Source: Mytilinidion resinicola (taxonomy: Eukaryota > Ascomycota > Dothideomycetes > Mytilinidiales > Mytilinidiaceae). Taken from it: a stretch of 64,000 bases of DNA. Of this stretch, positions 24,401 to 35,690 are shown in pieces (position 1 is the first letter of the stretch; each line of letters opens with the position of its first letter). The notes below the pieces were generated by a model, which was not told where the DNA came from, searched no databases, and saw only the letters and a list, made by a program, of their open reading frames with translations. The translations under genes and the position numbers were made by a program. The stretch is taken from the NCBI RefSeq assembly GCF_010093595.1, contig NW_022985442.1:1759656-1823655 (forward strand), given 5' to 3'.

Positions 24401-24787
24401 ATTCTTTGCTCTGGCCAAGTCTTCGCTGCGCTCCACAAGGAACGTGCTTCGCGCGGGCTCAAGGACGTTGCCATTACTCGCATCGAACAACTAAATCCCT
24501 TCCCTTGGCAACAACTAAAGGAGAACCTTGACTCGTACCCCAACGCTCAGAACATTGTCTATTGCCAAGAAGAGCCACTCAACGCCGGTGCCTGGAGCTT
24601 CACTCAACCAAGAATCGAGACCCTACTCAACAATACCGAGCACCACAGCCGCAGGCACGTCATGTACGCTGGCCGCAACCCCAGCGCCAGTGTGGCGACG
24701 GGTCTGAAGGCTGCTCACCAGAAGGAGGAGAAGGACTTGCTAGAAATGGCATTCTCCGTCAAACAGGACAAATTGAAGGGCGAGTAG
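21473..24787 (+). CDS. KGD1: 2-oxoglutarate dehydrogenase E1 component, mitochondrial
   Basis: Thiamine-diphosphate-dependent E1 of the 2-oxoglutarate dehydrogenase complex: it decarboxylates 2-oxoglutarate and passes the succinyl group to E2 in the TCA cycle. Exons 21473..21658, 21721..23768, 23822..24195 and 24246..24787 give 1049 aa, close to the yeast length. The N-terminus is Arg/Ser-rich without acids, as in a mitochondrial presequence. E1 landmarks: [20 protein letters not shown] at the mature N-terminus, [14 protein letters not shown], the ThDP motif region [17 protein letters not shown] to [35 protein letters not shown], the transketolase-like [13 protein letters not shown], and [17 protein letters not shown]. 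All motifs are intact. An internal ATG at 21499 lies in a different frame in exon 1 and is not used. Confidence 0.97.
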
Positions 24788-25149
24788 CTGTCGTCACTGC
24801 AAATTAGGCGATGAAACACGCGACTTGTACTATGCGTGTGGGTCTTGAGTTTTGTATTTACTCTACTTTCCTGGACCTTGTGCATGCTTCTTTCTTAGAA
24901 TACGGGTTGGCTGGTCGTGTATTTTGAACCGAGGTGCAAGCGGGGGCACTTGGGAGCGTGTTGTGGATGAGGAAATTCCGGACATGTGTATTTTTATTGC
25001 TGTACTCTTTTATGCATGACGTGTTGAATGCGCAAAAGTTCAATTTTGGAAATTCGTTTCTCGTGATATCACTACCTTATTCCTATCAAATAAACTTAAT
25101 CATTACCGTTCCTAACCTAACAAACCCAGACTCCCATTTCATCCAACTC
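24788..25149. other. Convergent intergenic region
   Basis: The 362 bp between the converging stop codons of the E1 and epoxide hydrolase genes are AT-rich and presumably carry both 3' ends. I see nothing else. Confidence 0.5.
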
Positions 25150-26515
25150 CTACCCAACCACCCCATCCTTCCCTTTCACAACCCCAAACGCCCCACCCCT
25201 CTTCCCAAACATCGCCCTCAAATCCCCCACAATCAGCTCCGGAACCTCATACGCCGCGAAATGCCCACCGCGCTCATGCCGCCCCTCGTACACCACCTCG
25301 CCCAGCGCGCGACTCCACAGCGGCGGCAGCACGTAGATATCGCGCGGGAAATGCCCCACGCCGATCTTGACGCCGGGCGTCCACCGCTGCGCCAGCTTCC
25401 ACGCCGGCAGGCCCGTGCGCGCGTCCTGCGCATCGTGCGTGTTCTCGTAGTAGATGCGCACGCTCGCGGCCGGGCCGGCCGTCGAGAAGTAGTACACGCT
25501 GACCCACGTCAGCACCTCGTCGTCGGTCCACGGGTAGCTGTCGGTCCAGTCGTGCAGTTTCTCGTAGATCCAGGCGAGCAGCCCGACGGGCGAGGAGGCG
25601 AGGCTGTAGCCGAGGGTCTGCGGCTTGGTGTTCTGGATCGCGCCGTAGCCTTGGCCTTCGGCGCGGAACCAGGCGGTACGGGCGAGGCCGGCGCGCTCGG
25701 CGGCCGTGTAGGGGGTTAAGGCGTGTTGGAGGGAGAGGAGCGGGTTGGTGGTCGGGGAAGGGGGGACGGTGGAGAGCATGTTGTAGTGGGAGGCCAGGCA
25801 GTGGGTGGGGTAGAGGCGGCCGATTGTGCGGGTGATCCACCAGCCCCAGTCGCCGCCTTGGGTTACTGGGGGGGTGTTAGTTGGGAGATGGATGGAATGA
25901 AAGGAGGGGATGTAGCGGGGATAGGGGCTTTTATGTACCGTATTCGTTGTAGCCGAGCTTCAGCATGAGCTTGTGGCAGGCTTCTGCGTATTGTGGAACT
26001 GCGAAGCCTTTCGTCTTGACACCTTGAGAGAAGCCAAAGTTGGGGATTGAAGGGGCAATGACGTGGAAGGCCGGGGAGCCGTCGGAGCTACCAGAAAGAA
26101 GGGGCAGGATTTTGGTGACTTCGAGGAAACTGCCAGGCCCTTTGGCGCTCTGTGTTAGTATGGCCATAGAAACTTGCAAGTTGGATGTGGTCTTACATCC
26201 ATGGACAAATATCAATGGAATCGCATTCTTGATTGGAGATTTCTGGTGTACGAAATGCAAATCAAGGTCTCCGAATCTGTCAATGGTAACAGATGTTTTG
26301 AATTGGGGTAGTTCGTTGATCTTTCTTTCTTCTGCTCGCCAGTCATACTTCTCAAGCCAGTGTTTGGTCAGGCGTTTGATATCTGCGAGTGGTGCGCCAT
26401 AATCCCACTCGGCTTCGTCGAGCTCGTCTGGGAAGTCAGCCAGAGCTAGTTTCTGGTGGAGACGGTCGAGAGACTCTTGCGGAATAGACACTTTGAAAGG
26501 GGTAATGTCAGCCAT
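25150..26515 (-). CDS. Epoxide hydrolase, microsomal-type with EHN domain, 411 aa
   Basis: Alpha/beta-hydrolase that opens epoxides to diols. Minus-strand exons 26515..26197, 26139..25939 and 25865..25150. The first about 110 residues are the N-terminal epoxide-hydrolase (EHN) domain (FPDELDEAEWDYGAPLADIKRL). Splicing out 57 nt restores the oxyanion-hole motif HGWPGSFLEV. The second junction restores TQGGDWGWWITRTIG, where the Asp is the nucleophile. Near the C-terminus, ERGGHFAAYEVPE holds the catalytic His. All key elements are present. The start is the first ATG in frame with the EHN domain; a TATATA-like stretch lies about 115 bp upstream (26621..26640). It may act in detoxification or in a biosynthetic pathway, which the sequence does not decide. 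Confidence 0.93.
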
Positions 26516-27053
26516 TGCTTTGACTGATGTTCAGATGCTTTCTAGGAGTTCGAATGCCTCTGGGAGATCTAAGAGTCAGATGGTGTCCTTTCGAACTGTC
26601 GAAACGAAGCCTGTAGAATTGATATGGTCATATATACTTAGAAGTTAGATGCTTCCAATGATCGGCCTAGATCCGCGGCACGGATACGCGTCTATCCTTC
26701 TCGAAGGGGCACTGTAGACGACGACAGCGTGACGCAAAAATGCTGACAAAGCCATACTTTGGTCACGGGTGCACGTGATCCCATCGCCTTCGCTCACCCC
26801 ATTCCTACTAAATCGAGGTCACCGACTTAATATAAACGGTCGGAACAGACCTTAGGCCGACGTAGAGCGCCATCGGGGTTAAAACGTTTCACTATACTTA
26901 GATCCTGGTATTACCCTTGCAACTTTTCCCAAAGCGACCCTAACATCTTACGCCCCCATCGTCAATTTCCGATAATATATACATAGAGGCCGGTCATCTC
27001 CCAAATGGCTTCCTCGACCATTCTCTCCTTCTATTACTCTGCGGGCAGCAAAA
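26516..27053. other. Divergent promoter region, epoxide hydrolase / mutanase
   Basis: These 538 bp separate two divergent starts. TATA-like sequences are seen for each side: about 26621..26640 for the minus-strand gene and ATAATATATACATA at about 26972..26985 for the plus-strand gene. No open frame is worth noting. Confidence 0.5.
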
Positions 27054-28564
27054 ATGCATTCTTTAGCGTCTGTCATCCTTTTGGTTAGCGCCGGTGCTCG
27101 GGCAGTGCATGGCGCAACCGTCTTCGCTCATTTCATGGTATATATCTGAACCGATCCGTTTAGTCTTTAGATCAGATTTCTAACAATTTCGCCAGGTACA
27201 AAATTCATATAGTTATTCGCAGACAGAATGGGAGACAGACATCAAATCGGCCAAACAAATTGGAATCGACGGATTTGGTATGACTATTCAGGACCTGTTC
27301 GAGGACCGAAGGCTAAAGAATGCCAGCGTTGAACTGGGTGCCCCCGGACTGCTCGACTCCAAACCTAGGATGGCAAGCTGATCGTATCGATGATGCCTTC
27401 ACCGTCGCGGAAGCGCAGGGCTTCAAGATTATGTACTCCTTCGACATGAACTACGCATCTGGACAGGATGATTGCCCTACTGGAGTTGCGTGGAACACAT
27501 CCTACATGGTGGATAGAATCTCAAAGCACGCGACAAGTGACGCAGCCTTCAAGTGGAACGGCGATGTCCTGGTGTCCACTTTCGGAGGGGAACTCTACGG
27601 AAACGACTTTCTTGCCAGCTTGAAGAGTGCTGCATCTTCTGCGGGCCACAGTATAACCCTTGCGCCAGCGCTGGACAATTACTCAATGGCAGCACAATCT
27701 GATCCGCAAACCCAAGCGGCCAAGGTCATTTCCGACTACCCTTCGGCGGACGGGTTCTTGAACTGGCAGGCCTGGCCTTTGAACGAGCACGCAAATCTTA
27801 CGACTGATGCTGATATTGCTTTCAAATCGGCCTTTTCAAGCGCTGGCAGGACAGGCCCATACATCACAGCGGTTTCACCCTGGCAATTCAAAGACCTGAA
27901 CGAATGGGGTAACTGGCTTCAATATAGTGACACCCTTTTCGACTACCGATGGAAGGACGCTATCAACACGGTGAAGCCAGATATCATTGAGATTCTCACA
28001 TGGAACGACTTCCCCGAATCCCACTACATCCGTGATCTCCCGCCCGCAAGCGAGACTGGCCCAGCATCTCTGCAACTGGGCGATGCTGGCAGCTACGTCT
28101 ATGGTATTGATCACTCTGCCTGGCGGGTCATTGCACAGTACTACATCTCTTGGTGGAAAACTGGCAGCGCGCCGGAGGTGACAGAAGACCGTGTCGTTTA
28201 TTGGTACCGCATCCATCCCAAAGATGCGATTTGTTCAGGCGGCACTGTTCCCAGCAACTCAGACTTCCCGACAGATGCAGTCTTCGTGTGGGCATTGATG
28301 TCTTCTGAAGCCAACATTTCGACCACCGTGGGCTCGAACGTTAACTGGGAGTTTAACGCCGACGAGTCTAGCCCGAAGATGAACATGATCCCATTTCCTA
28401 CAGATCTTGGAGATGGGGTGTATCCTATGTTTGGTGTCGTAAGAGATGGCATTACTGATATGGCTGGGAACGGTACTGTGGCTATCACCTCGTCCTGTGC
28501 TTACCAAAACTTCAACCCGGTGGTTGGACTTGTCGGGGCTGCTTTGAGTCAAAATAAGTATTGA
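27054..28564 (+). CDS. Secreted alpha-1,3-glucanase (mutanase), GH71
   Basis: Glycoside hydrolase family 71 enzyme that cleaves alpha-1,3-glucan of fungal cell walls. Exons 27054..27137, 27196..27277 and 27327..28564 encode 467 aa. The N-terminus is a signal peptide (MHSLASVILLVSAGARAVHG) followed by ATVFAHFMVQNSYSY, the usual mature start of GH71. Later family motifs: DIKSAKQIGIDGFALNW (split across the second and third exons), FKIMYSFDMNYASGQDD, GFLNWQAWPLN, ITAVSPWQFK, and DIIEILTWNDFPESHYI with the acidic residues typical of the active region. An ATG at 27320 falls inside the second intron and is not the start. It likely functions in wall remodelling or in attack on other fungi. Confidence 0.94.
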
Positions 28565-28933
28565 CAGCGTTAAAATGCCATTGGTGGAGTCGTTAAAAGC
28601 AGTGGTTGAAACATGTTCCTACTGTTTCTTGTAGGTATGGACTTGCATTAATTCCAGTTATTGGTCGATGCATACTACCCACTTCTCCGCTCTTCTCTTC
28701 TTGTACACAGCTACCTATGTGCGTACATATATTCTTGTATTTATATCAATCAAACCTATGAAGATTTATCCAACGTGGGGGTCTTCTATCTCTGCATGAT
28801 GGATGGACCCTTGTCGCCGAGGTTGGGCTGACAAGCCAGCACTCGACCAGCCTTCATCACGCCTTTTTATTGATTTTCAGTCTCTCCTTCTCCCTCAATA
28901 AGGCAGAGCTACATTCCTCTAGAGGCAAACACA
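28565..28933. other. Intergenic, nothing recognised
   Basis: This 369-bp stretch is AT-rich near the mutanase stop, with a pyrimidine-rich stretch before the HET gene start. No features beyond the presumed terminator and promoter. Confidence 0.45.
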
Positions 28934-30862
28934 ATGGCTTCCATTTCTATATACGAGTACAAGCCCATCTCTGACGAAGATGGCATACGCTTGTTAGAGT
29001 TGCAGCCCAACAAAGATCTATCCTCACCAATCCACAGCCGTCTTATCCATACTACGATATCGATGTGCGTTGAAGATATCTACATGCACTACACAGCCCT
29101 TTCCTATGTCTGGGGCAGTCCGGAAAAGAATAAGACAATCATAGTCGACGGCTCCTCGTTGAGCATAACGGACAGCTTGCACGCCGCTATACATGACCTC
29201 CGCGACCAGAACCACACACTTCTCTTATGGGCTGATGGTGTCTGCATAAACCAGAGCGACGAAGAAGAGAAGACTGCTCAAATTCGGATCATGGGGCAGA
29301 TATACACTTCTGCACGACATACTGTCGCCTACCTTGGACCCGCCAATCGCAACGACGAAGAGAGAATACTTCGATCGCTTCGGCCGCCATTTACCATCAC
29401 CGATTCTCTTAAAGAAAAATCAGAGAAGAACTGGAGTAAAAAACTAAGCCTAACAGCAGACGCCAGACTAGACAAGATCCTGAGCAGGCAATGGTTCGGG
29501 CGCGTTTGGGTCTTCCAAGAGCTTGTCTTCTCTGCCAGCCCGTGGATCCAGTGTGGACGAACGAGGGTAAGGTGGGAGAGGTTCTACCAAGCGTTAAGGA
29601 AAGAAAAGAGTGAAGATGACGGGACTGGGCAAGCTTCAATATCAGAAGCACCAGCTACTAGTATCGTCTCACAGATGCATGAAGCTTGGGAACACCATGG
29701 CAAAAGGCTCACCTCGTACTCGGCCCCTGATAACACCGTCCTTTCCTACTACTCTGGAGAAAGGGTTGTCTTTGGAAATACGCTGATTGATTTGCTGCTG
29801 GCAAGAAGGGGGCTTGGGGTGACCGACCCCAGAGACATGGTCTTCGCTCATCTCGGATTTGCTACGGATGGTCAACTCTGGACAACAGGAATGGACTACT
29901 CGAAAACGGTCAGCCAATTGTTCCTAGACGTCGCTTGGTGGATCCAGAACTTGTATGGTCTTCCTACCCTCTTTGCATGCGTTGGCGAGAGCATGGCGCG
30001 ATATCGCCTCGAAGGGCTACCGTCATGGGTACCAGACTGGACTCATAGGATACCTTTGACGTTGTCTGCAACCCGCCCTCCTTTTTTAAGCGCCGCACAA
30101 GGCTACCGGAATGGCTCTCCGCTGAGTACACCTCGAAACTCTCGTGCAGTTTTGAAATACGGAGATGTTCTTGGGTGTCACCTGAGTATAACCGACGAAG
30201 TGCTACTTATCAGCCGCGAACTATCGATTGAAAACATTCCCAAGGGTATTCGCGACGGATTCAATTCCCATTTTATGTCTGCAAAGACACTTCTGGAAAG
30301 ACTTAGAGAATACCAGCGCCAGACCCAATCTCACCTCAAACCCGATGTCTTTCAACAACTGGACGCTCAGTGGCCAAAGGTGTATTCAGCCTGGAGATTC
30401 GCAGTCCAAGATGACGAGATTCTCCCTCCGCCAAAAGCTTTACGAGAATGGAAATCATTGGCTTCTGAGGCTTTCCGAGGAAAGACTGAGACGGTCCCAC
30501 TGTACCTTACCTATGCTATTTACCACGGCGCCAACACAGAAGTCGTCGAAGGCAAGGTTTTGGCTCGACTCACCAGCGGTGCGCTAGCGCTTCTACCAGC
30601 ATCTACCAAGCCTGGAGACTTGGTTGCATCGCTACCCCCGAATTTCTCAGCTTATGAAGAGCCGTGCTCTTTTGTATTCCGCCAACACCCGTCTGACGGA
30701 TTTGCAAGCGACAAAGAGACACTTGAAGCAGAAGCGGCTCAAGATCGGCCCATCCTACACGTTGACTTCATAGGAGAAGGGATTCGTGACTCTGAGGCGT
30801 CGTTCCATGCCGTATCAGAATTCTACCAAGATCCGGAAGAAGCACTGCTTGTTATCCATTAA
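28934..30862 (+). CDS. HET-domain (heterokaryon incompatibility) protein, 642 aa
   Basis: Member of the large fungal HET family; known members trigger cell death on fusion of unlike strains, while most are uncharacterised. It is one uninterrupted frame. The HET domain occupies about residues 55-210, with its three conserved blocks: YTALSYVWGSPEKNKTI, LLLWADGVCINQSDEEEKTAQIRIMGQIY, and FGRVWVFQELVFS. The rest shows LLARRGLGVTDPRDMVFAHLG and GLPSWVPDW, common downstream segments of this family. No partner domain (NACHT, ankyrin, patatin) is visible. The C-terminal half is otherwise featureless to me. A role in allorecognition is only an inference from the family. Confidence 0.94.
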   Translation: MASISIYEYKPISDEDGIRLLELQPNKDLSSPIHSRLIHTTISMCVEDIYMHYTALSYVWGSPEKNKTIIVDGSSLSITDSLHAAIHDLRDQNHTLLLWADGVCINQSDEEEKTAQIRIMGQIYTSARHTVAYLGPANRNDEERILRSLRPPFTITDSLKEKSEKNWSKKLSLTADARLDKILSRQWFGRVWVFQELVFSASPWIQCGRTRVRWERFYQALRKEKSEDDGTGQASISEAPATSIVSQMHEAWEHHGKRLTSYSAPDNTVLSYYSGERVVFGNTLIDLLLARRGLGVTDPRDMVFAHLGFATDGQLWTTGMDYSKTVSQLFLDVAWWIQNLYGLPTLFACVGESMARYRLEGLPSWVPDWTHRIPLTLSATRPPFLSAAQGYRNGSPLSTPRNSRAVLKYGDVLGCHLSITDEVLLISRELSIENIPKGIRDGFNSHFMSAKTLLERLREYQRQTQSHLKPDVFQQLDAQWPKVYSAWRFAVQDDEILPPPKALREWKSLASEAFRGKTETVPLYLTYAIYHGANTEVVEGKVLARLTSGALALLPASTKPGDLVASLPPNFSAYEEPCSFVFRQHPSDGFASDKETLEAEAAQDRPILHVDFIGEGIRDSEASFHAVSEFYQDPEEALLVIH

Positions 30863-30993
30863 CCATAGATGGTCAAGGCTTATAACATGGGATGACTATC
30901 AAGCTGATGCACGGCACAAACATCATGTCATGAGACAACTATTAGAAAGAAGCGATATTAAGCAATATTTGCGGCGCATTGCGTTTAGACTTT

Positions 30994-33274
30994 CTACAAG
31001 GTAGGCACATGCAAACTAGCTAAAAGCAGATTAACGATGCTAAAGAGCCCTTCTCCTAGGATAAGCCCGCTCGCAAGGACGACGATAGGTGTCTCCGATC
31101 GTCCCTTGTACCGTCTCCACCACAAGCTGATCAGGCCGCCGATTGTGCGTGCTAGAGTGAAGGAGGGGACGTTGTACATGCCTAGCACGTAGTTAGCTTG
31201 TAGAAAATATGGCAAGTGGGAAGCAGAGAGTAAGGAGAAAGCAGCGCACCAACAGCGACAGCAATACCGCCAGGGATCCAGTCAACCCACCACCCCGCCT
31301 GTCCAGCCTTCTTCCTCGCAACACCCCACACTCTCATCATCGTCGAAATGGCAAAGATGACAACAGCTCCCGTAGCCCACTCAGCAACTTTGGGCGGAAG
31401 GCCTTTTCCGTTGACTAGTCTCGCAGTAAACACCCACACGTATCCCGTGGGCACCTGGAATAAGCCTCCCGGGATGGTGTACACATGCGTATAGAGCTTG
31501 TACACTACGGCCGAGAGGACAGCGCCAACAGCAGACCCAATAATCTGGCCCCAGAACTGTGCGTTCGGTGCCGCGCCAAGCAGATGTCCGGTCTTCAGGT
31601 CCTGCATCAGATCGCCAGCCTGGAGTGCTGCAGACTCAGAGATAGCGCCAGCGACGAGATTGATGATGATGGCGTTCTTGGCCGCGGGACCAGTTTTGGG
31701 TGTGATGAAAGCGAAAACGAGCTGGGTCAGCTTCGAGATGCCGGAGACGGGGTTGAGGTCGGTCTCGCCTAGTGCTCGGACGCCCATGATAGAGAGAAAG
31801 AGGGAGAGTAAGAGCGCGAGGATGGTGAGATAGATTGGGATTAAAGAGGGAAAAGAGATGTGAACGGCGGCGATGCAAAGACCGAGCGACAGGACGAGAC
31901 CAATTACTGTTGTGCGCGTGGAAATGAGATGGGCTTCTGGGGCGTCTGGTTCATCATCGGATTGATGACGCCTTAAAGATGGGGCTGAAATATATGAGAG
32001 GTCTCTGCTTTCAGAGCGCTTTGCTTCCCGCAGCTGATGGAAGCACACGCGTGCGTAGAAGATTATAGGCCGGAGGATGAGCCAGCCTAGGCTGACGAGG
32101 GAGTCTGCGAGCATGATCGCGAGACTAACCCACACGATCCAGCCTTTGCTTCCTGTCTCCCAGTCTTCTACTTCTCCTGGGGCCCATCCCTTGTGCTTTG
32201 CTAGAGGAGAGAGAACGCCCCATCCAACGATAGCTCCAATGAGCATATGGAGCGTTGTAGCTGGACCCATTATGATTCCCTGGCCCACATACGCCGGGGA
32301 TGGGTTTAGAGTCCAGAGCCATTTGTGCGCTAAAGGAAGCCCAAAGATTGGAATATCGTGGAGCTGCGGGATGAAGTACGATATCAAAGTCTCGTAGAAG
32401 CATCAGTTTGATCAACATGTTCAAAAGAAAAGAGTAAACATACATAAAGTGCAGACACAGCAAAAGCGATGACTAAAAGCCGAATCTTGGCTTTCCAGTC
32501 GTCGTCACTACCAAGTTCTACACCCTCCTCGTCCGTCTGTTTTCGATTGGAAACGAACGAATTGTCTTCTGCTTCCACAGGCATAGAAGCTAGGAGCCCC
32601 TCTTGCTCCTCTTCACCAGGCGTATCCGCCTCCTCTCTCCTGCGAGCCGTTGCAACTGCTGCAGACTTCTCATCCCCATGCAAGACCCGTATCATGAGCG
32701 CTGTAGCCGTCCCACTGGGAAACTTAAGCTTCTCCCTTATAATAACCTCCTTCCGGAGCGGCACCGCAAACACCACCCCGAAGAAACATATCCCCACTGC
32801 CCACACTATGAGCTTCCACAAAGTAATATCCAGCGGCCCGTTCTCCTCCGGCTTCAGCAAATAATTCAGCGCCGGTATTACCCCCACAAAGCCACACCCT
32901 AGCGGCATCGTCCCCGCAGCCCCAGCGACCGATTGCACGAGCACGTTTTCGACGGGCGTGAATGGGTAGTTGAGGGCGCGTGCGACGACCTTGAAGTAGG
33001 CGAAGCCGATGAGGGCGGAGGGCATGGCCATCCCGCTCACCCAGCCGGTTTGCAGGCCGAAGTACATGTTCGAGAAGCATATTACGACGCCGATGGCTAG
33101 GCCGACGAGGACGCCGCGGAGGGTGAAGTTTTGGGGCTCGTCGGCGCGGGAGGCGAGGAAGCGCTGGGCATTGCTCCGGGAACGCGGTATGGAATCTACA
33201 TCTTCTTCTTCTTGACGTCCGGGAGAGGAGGGAGAGCGAGGTTCGCTGGAGAGAGAGCCCCGATCTGGGGCCAT
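30994..33274 (-). CDS. OPT-family oligopeptide/metal-chelate transporter
   Basis: Multi-spanning membrane transporter of the oligopeptide transporter family. Minus-strand exons 33274..32444, 32390..31250 and 31181..30994 give 719 aa. An in-frame ATG at 33388 would add 38 residues of uncharged, non-conserved sequence, so MAPDRGS at 33274 is preferred. The acidic and Ser-rich N-terminus (about 50 residues) precedes FTLRGVLVGLAIGVVICFSNMYFG. Family motifs: GLQTGWVSGMAMPSALIGF, LKFPSGTATALMIRVLH, ALGETDLNPVSGISKLTQ, and IPGGIAVAVGMYNVPSFTLAR (the last joined by splicing). Many hydrophobic segments suggest about 14-16 helices. The Asn-Pro and GTA motifs look like the YSL-related branch, so peptides or metal chelates are possible substrates. 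Confidence 0.92.
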
Positions 33275-33648
33275 AGCTTCGCCGGTGGCAGAGAGCTGGC
33301 GGAGGGGGACGGGGTTGTAGACGGTGGACGTCAGGATGGCGGATGGAGAGATGAATTTATATACAAGAAAGTTGCAATGACACTCCACAATCCATTATGA
33401 CTTACTAGCGACAGCAGTGGGATTGCGTGCGAAAGATGGGATAGTGTAGCTCTTGGTCCTCCGCGGTGATGCCATGCCCACGCGCCGCAGTTCACCCGCG
33501 AGGATTGGTAATTGCTTCTCAAACATCAACACCAAGCGTCTATCACGAACCTCTCTTCCCATACGCTGTGTTCACTTCCCGCGTCTTTTCTGTACATTGA
33601 AATGCTTTGAGTCTCACTTCCATTCAAGACACCCCTCGTTTCACCAAG
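33275..33648. other. Divergent region, OPT transporter / GPI8
   Basis: This 374-bp stretch separates the two divergent start codons. Reading upstream, the OPT frame stays open to 33388 and the GPI8 frame to 33607, but neither extension looks conserved. No other feature. Confidence 0.5.
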
Positions 33649-34869
33649 ATGAGCCTTCTTCTGAGGGGCATCGTGCTCCTCGTCGCACTCGTTACCTTCA
33701 CGTCCGCTGAACACACTTCGAATTGGGCTGTTTTGGTCTCCACCTCTCGTTTTTGGTTCAACTACCGCCATCTTGCAAATGTCCTCTCCCTCTACCGCAC
33801 CGTCAAGCGGCTCGGGATCCCAGACTCACAGATCATCCTAATGTTGCCCGACGACATGGCATGCAACCCGCGAAACGCATTTCCTGGCACTGTCTACAAC
33901 AACGCCGACCGTGCGCTAGATCTATATGGTGACAACATTGAGGTGGACTACCGTGGATATGAAGTCACGGTGGAGAACTTCATTCGTCTGCTTACGGATC
34001 GGGTTGGGGAGGATATGCCTAGGAGTAAACGGCTCCTGACAGATGACCGGAGCAATATTCTCGTTTACATGACAGGTCATGGAGGCAACGAGTTCTTGAA
34101 ATTTCAGGACGCAGAGGAGATCAGCGCGTTCGACCTAGCGGACGCTTTCGAGCAGATGTGGGAGAAGAAACGGTACGTAGCGTACAATTTGCGCTCTCAC
34201 GCTTCCTAAACTAATGTGTCTTATAGTTACCACGAAATGCTCTTCATGATTGACACCTGCCAAGCCAACACCATGTACTCCAAATTCTACTCCCCCAACA
34301 TCCTCGCCACAGGAAGCTCCGAGATGGACCAGTCCTCCTACTCCCACCACGCCGATAACGATGTTGGCGTCGCCGTTATCGATCGATACACTTACTACAA
34401 CCTCGACTTCCTCGAAACCCAAGTCCGCGAACCATCGAGTAAGCTGACAATGGGGGATCTGTTCGACAGCTACGATGAAGAGAAGATACATTCACACCCT
34501 GGCGTACGATATGACCTCTTTAACGGTGGTGAATCCGCTGCTAGGTCAAGACTCGTCATGGACTTCTTCGGAAACGTCCAAAATGTGGAGGTTGAGGGTG
34601 GAGTTGGAAATGAGACGGCGTGGCAAGAAGAACTACAAGCTATTGAAAGAATGATCAATGATGTAAGGAGACATAATGAGTCTCTCGCAGCTTTGCCCGA
34701 AGCTGAACCAGCGCCAGCGGCCAAAGCTGCAAGGCCCTCATTGAATAGAGAGGGTGCCGCTAGAGTCAACGCTGATGGTGGCTGGAGCAAACAATTAGCG
34801 GGTGCGGCAGCTCTACTCGGATGCGTCGGCGTGTGGGCTGCTGGCTCATGGCTAGAGTCTTCGAAATAG
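33649..34869 (+). CDS. GPI8: GPI-anchor transamidase catalytic subunit
   Basis: ER-membrane cysteine protease (PIG-K/Gpi8, caspase-like clan) that cuts the C-terminal signal of precursors and attaches the GPI anchor. Exons 33649..34172 and 34227..34869 encode 388 aa. A signal peptide ([18 protein letters not shown]) precedes [20 protein letters not shown], the invariant start of the catalytic domain. The dyad is intact: H144 in YMTGHGG and C186 in [11 protein letters not shown], with the second directly after the intron junction. [15 protein letters not shown] and the later [12 protein letters not shown] are also diagnostic. A C-terminal hydrophobic segment ([17 protein letters not shown]) is the membrane anchor. 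An in-frame ATG at 33607 would push the signal peptide inward, so 33649 is chosen. Confidence 0.97.
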
Positions 34870-35081
34870 TATGTCAAGAGGCTTGTCACAGAGTTGATCG
34901 CTGCGACTTGTCATAATCATGAAGCGTTTAAACATTATGAGCTGCTATCCTAAGCTTGAGCACGACTTGTAGGCACAATCTTCAAGACAACCGGCTTCTT
35001 CATCTTGCGTCCGCAATATCTCTTCTTTTCCTCTTCCAACCGTAATCCGGATCATCGGCTACCCCAGTAACCCTAAGTCTT

Positions 35082-35690
35082 CTACAAAAACACCTGCTTC
35101 ACACTAACCGCCTGGCAAGTCGGATTCTCCGGTGGGAACTCCCCTAATGCCCATGCCAGCGTCTGATACGTATACCCCTGGTAATACGTAGTGCACACGT
35201 ACCAGCGGTAGTACGCCACATACGAGGTACTGCCAACAATCGGAACGACGCGATCGTCAAAGTACCCCTGGATATTCAGCAACCCGTTACTGTCGAATGC
35301 CACCGACGTCGAGTCTTCGATACTCGGCCAGAAGAGCGGCAGCGCGACATTGGAGATCGGGTTGACGTTTAGAGTCAACGTCTCGGACTCGTTGAAAGTA
35401 CCCCCTGGAAGGACCCAGATGAGGTAGCCGGAGGCCCCAAGGGTCTCGTTGACCTCGCCGGCATTGGAGGAGGTGTTGTGGGTGTATGTTGAATAGGCTG
35501 GGTTGGAGGTGCCGCCGGTGCAGAGGCCTTCGATCGAGGCGCCCTCGTGGCATGAATAGAGCACGGTGCCGTTGAGGGTTGAGCTATCTGAGAGCACGAC
35601 GAGCTTGAACGGGGCAGAGGGGACGTCGTATTGGGCCGTAACGAAGGCAGGGAGGAGGGCGAGAACGGGTGCGAGAAATGAGAGCCTCAT
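35082..35690 (-). CDS. Small secreted protein of unknown function, 202 aa
   Basis: The protein starts with a clear signal peptide (MRLSFLAPVLALLPAFVTAQ), then YDVPSAPFKLVVLSDSSTLNGT and CHEGASIEGLCTGG. This looks like a family of secreted proteins found in many Dothideomycetes and Sordariomycetes that I cannot name with certainty (perhaps the DUF7907 type). Several N-glycosylation sequons and four Cys after the signal suggest an extracellular, disulfide-bonded fold. The open frame extends upstream to 35891, but the signal peptide fixes the start at 35690. There is no intron. It is convergent with GPI8, with 212 bp between the stop codons. No enzymatic motif is visible. Confidence 0.82.
   Translation of the reverse strand: MRLSFLAPVLALLPAFVTAQYDVPSAPFKLVVLSDSSTLNGTVLYSCHEGASIEGLCTGGTSNPAYSTYTHNTSSNAGEVNETLGASGYLIWVLPGGTFNESETLTLNVNPISNVALPLFWPSIEDSTSVAFDSNGLLNIQGYFDDRVVPIVGSTSYVAYYRWYVCTTYYQGYTYQTLAWALGEFPPENPTCQAVSVKQVFL

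Noticed and set aside
27320..27326. ATG at 27320 as the mutanase start
   Set aside because: It falls in the second intron; upstream exons provide a signal peptide and the conserved GH71 N-terminus.
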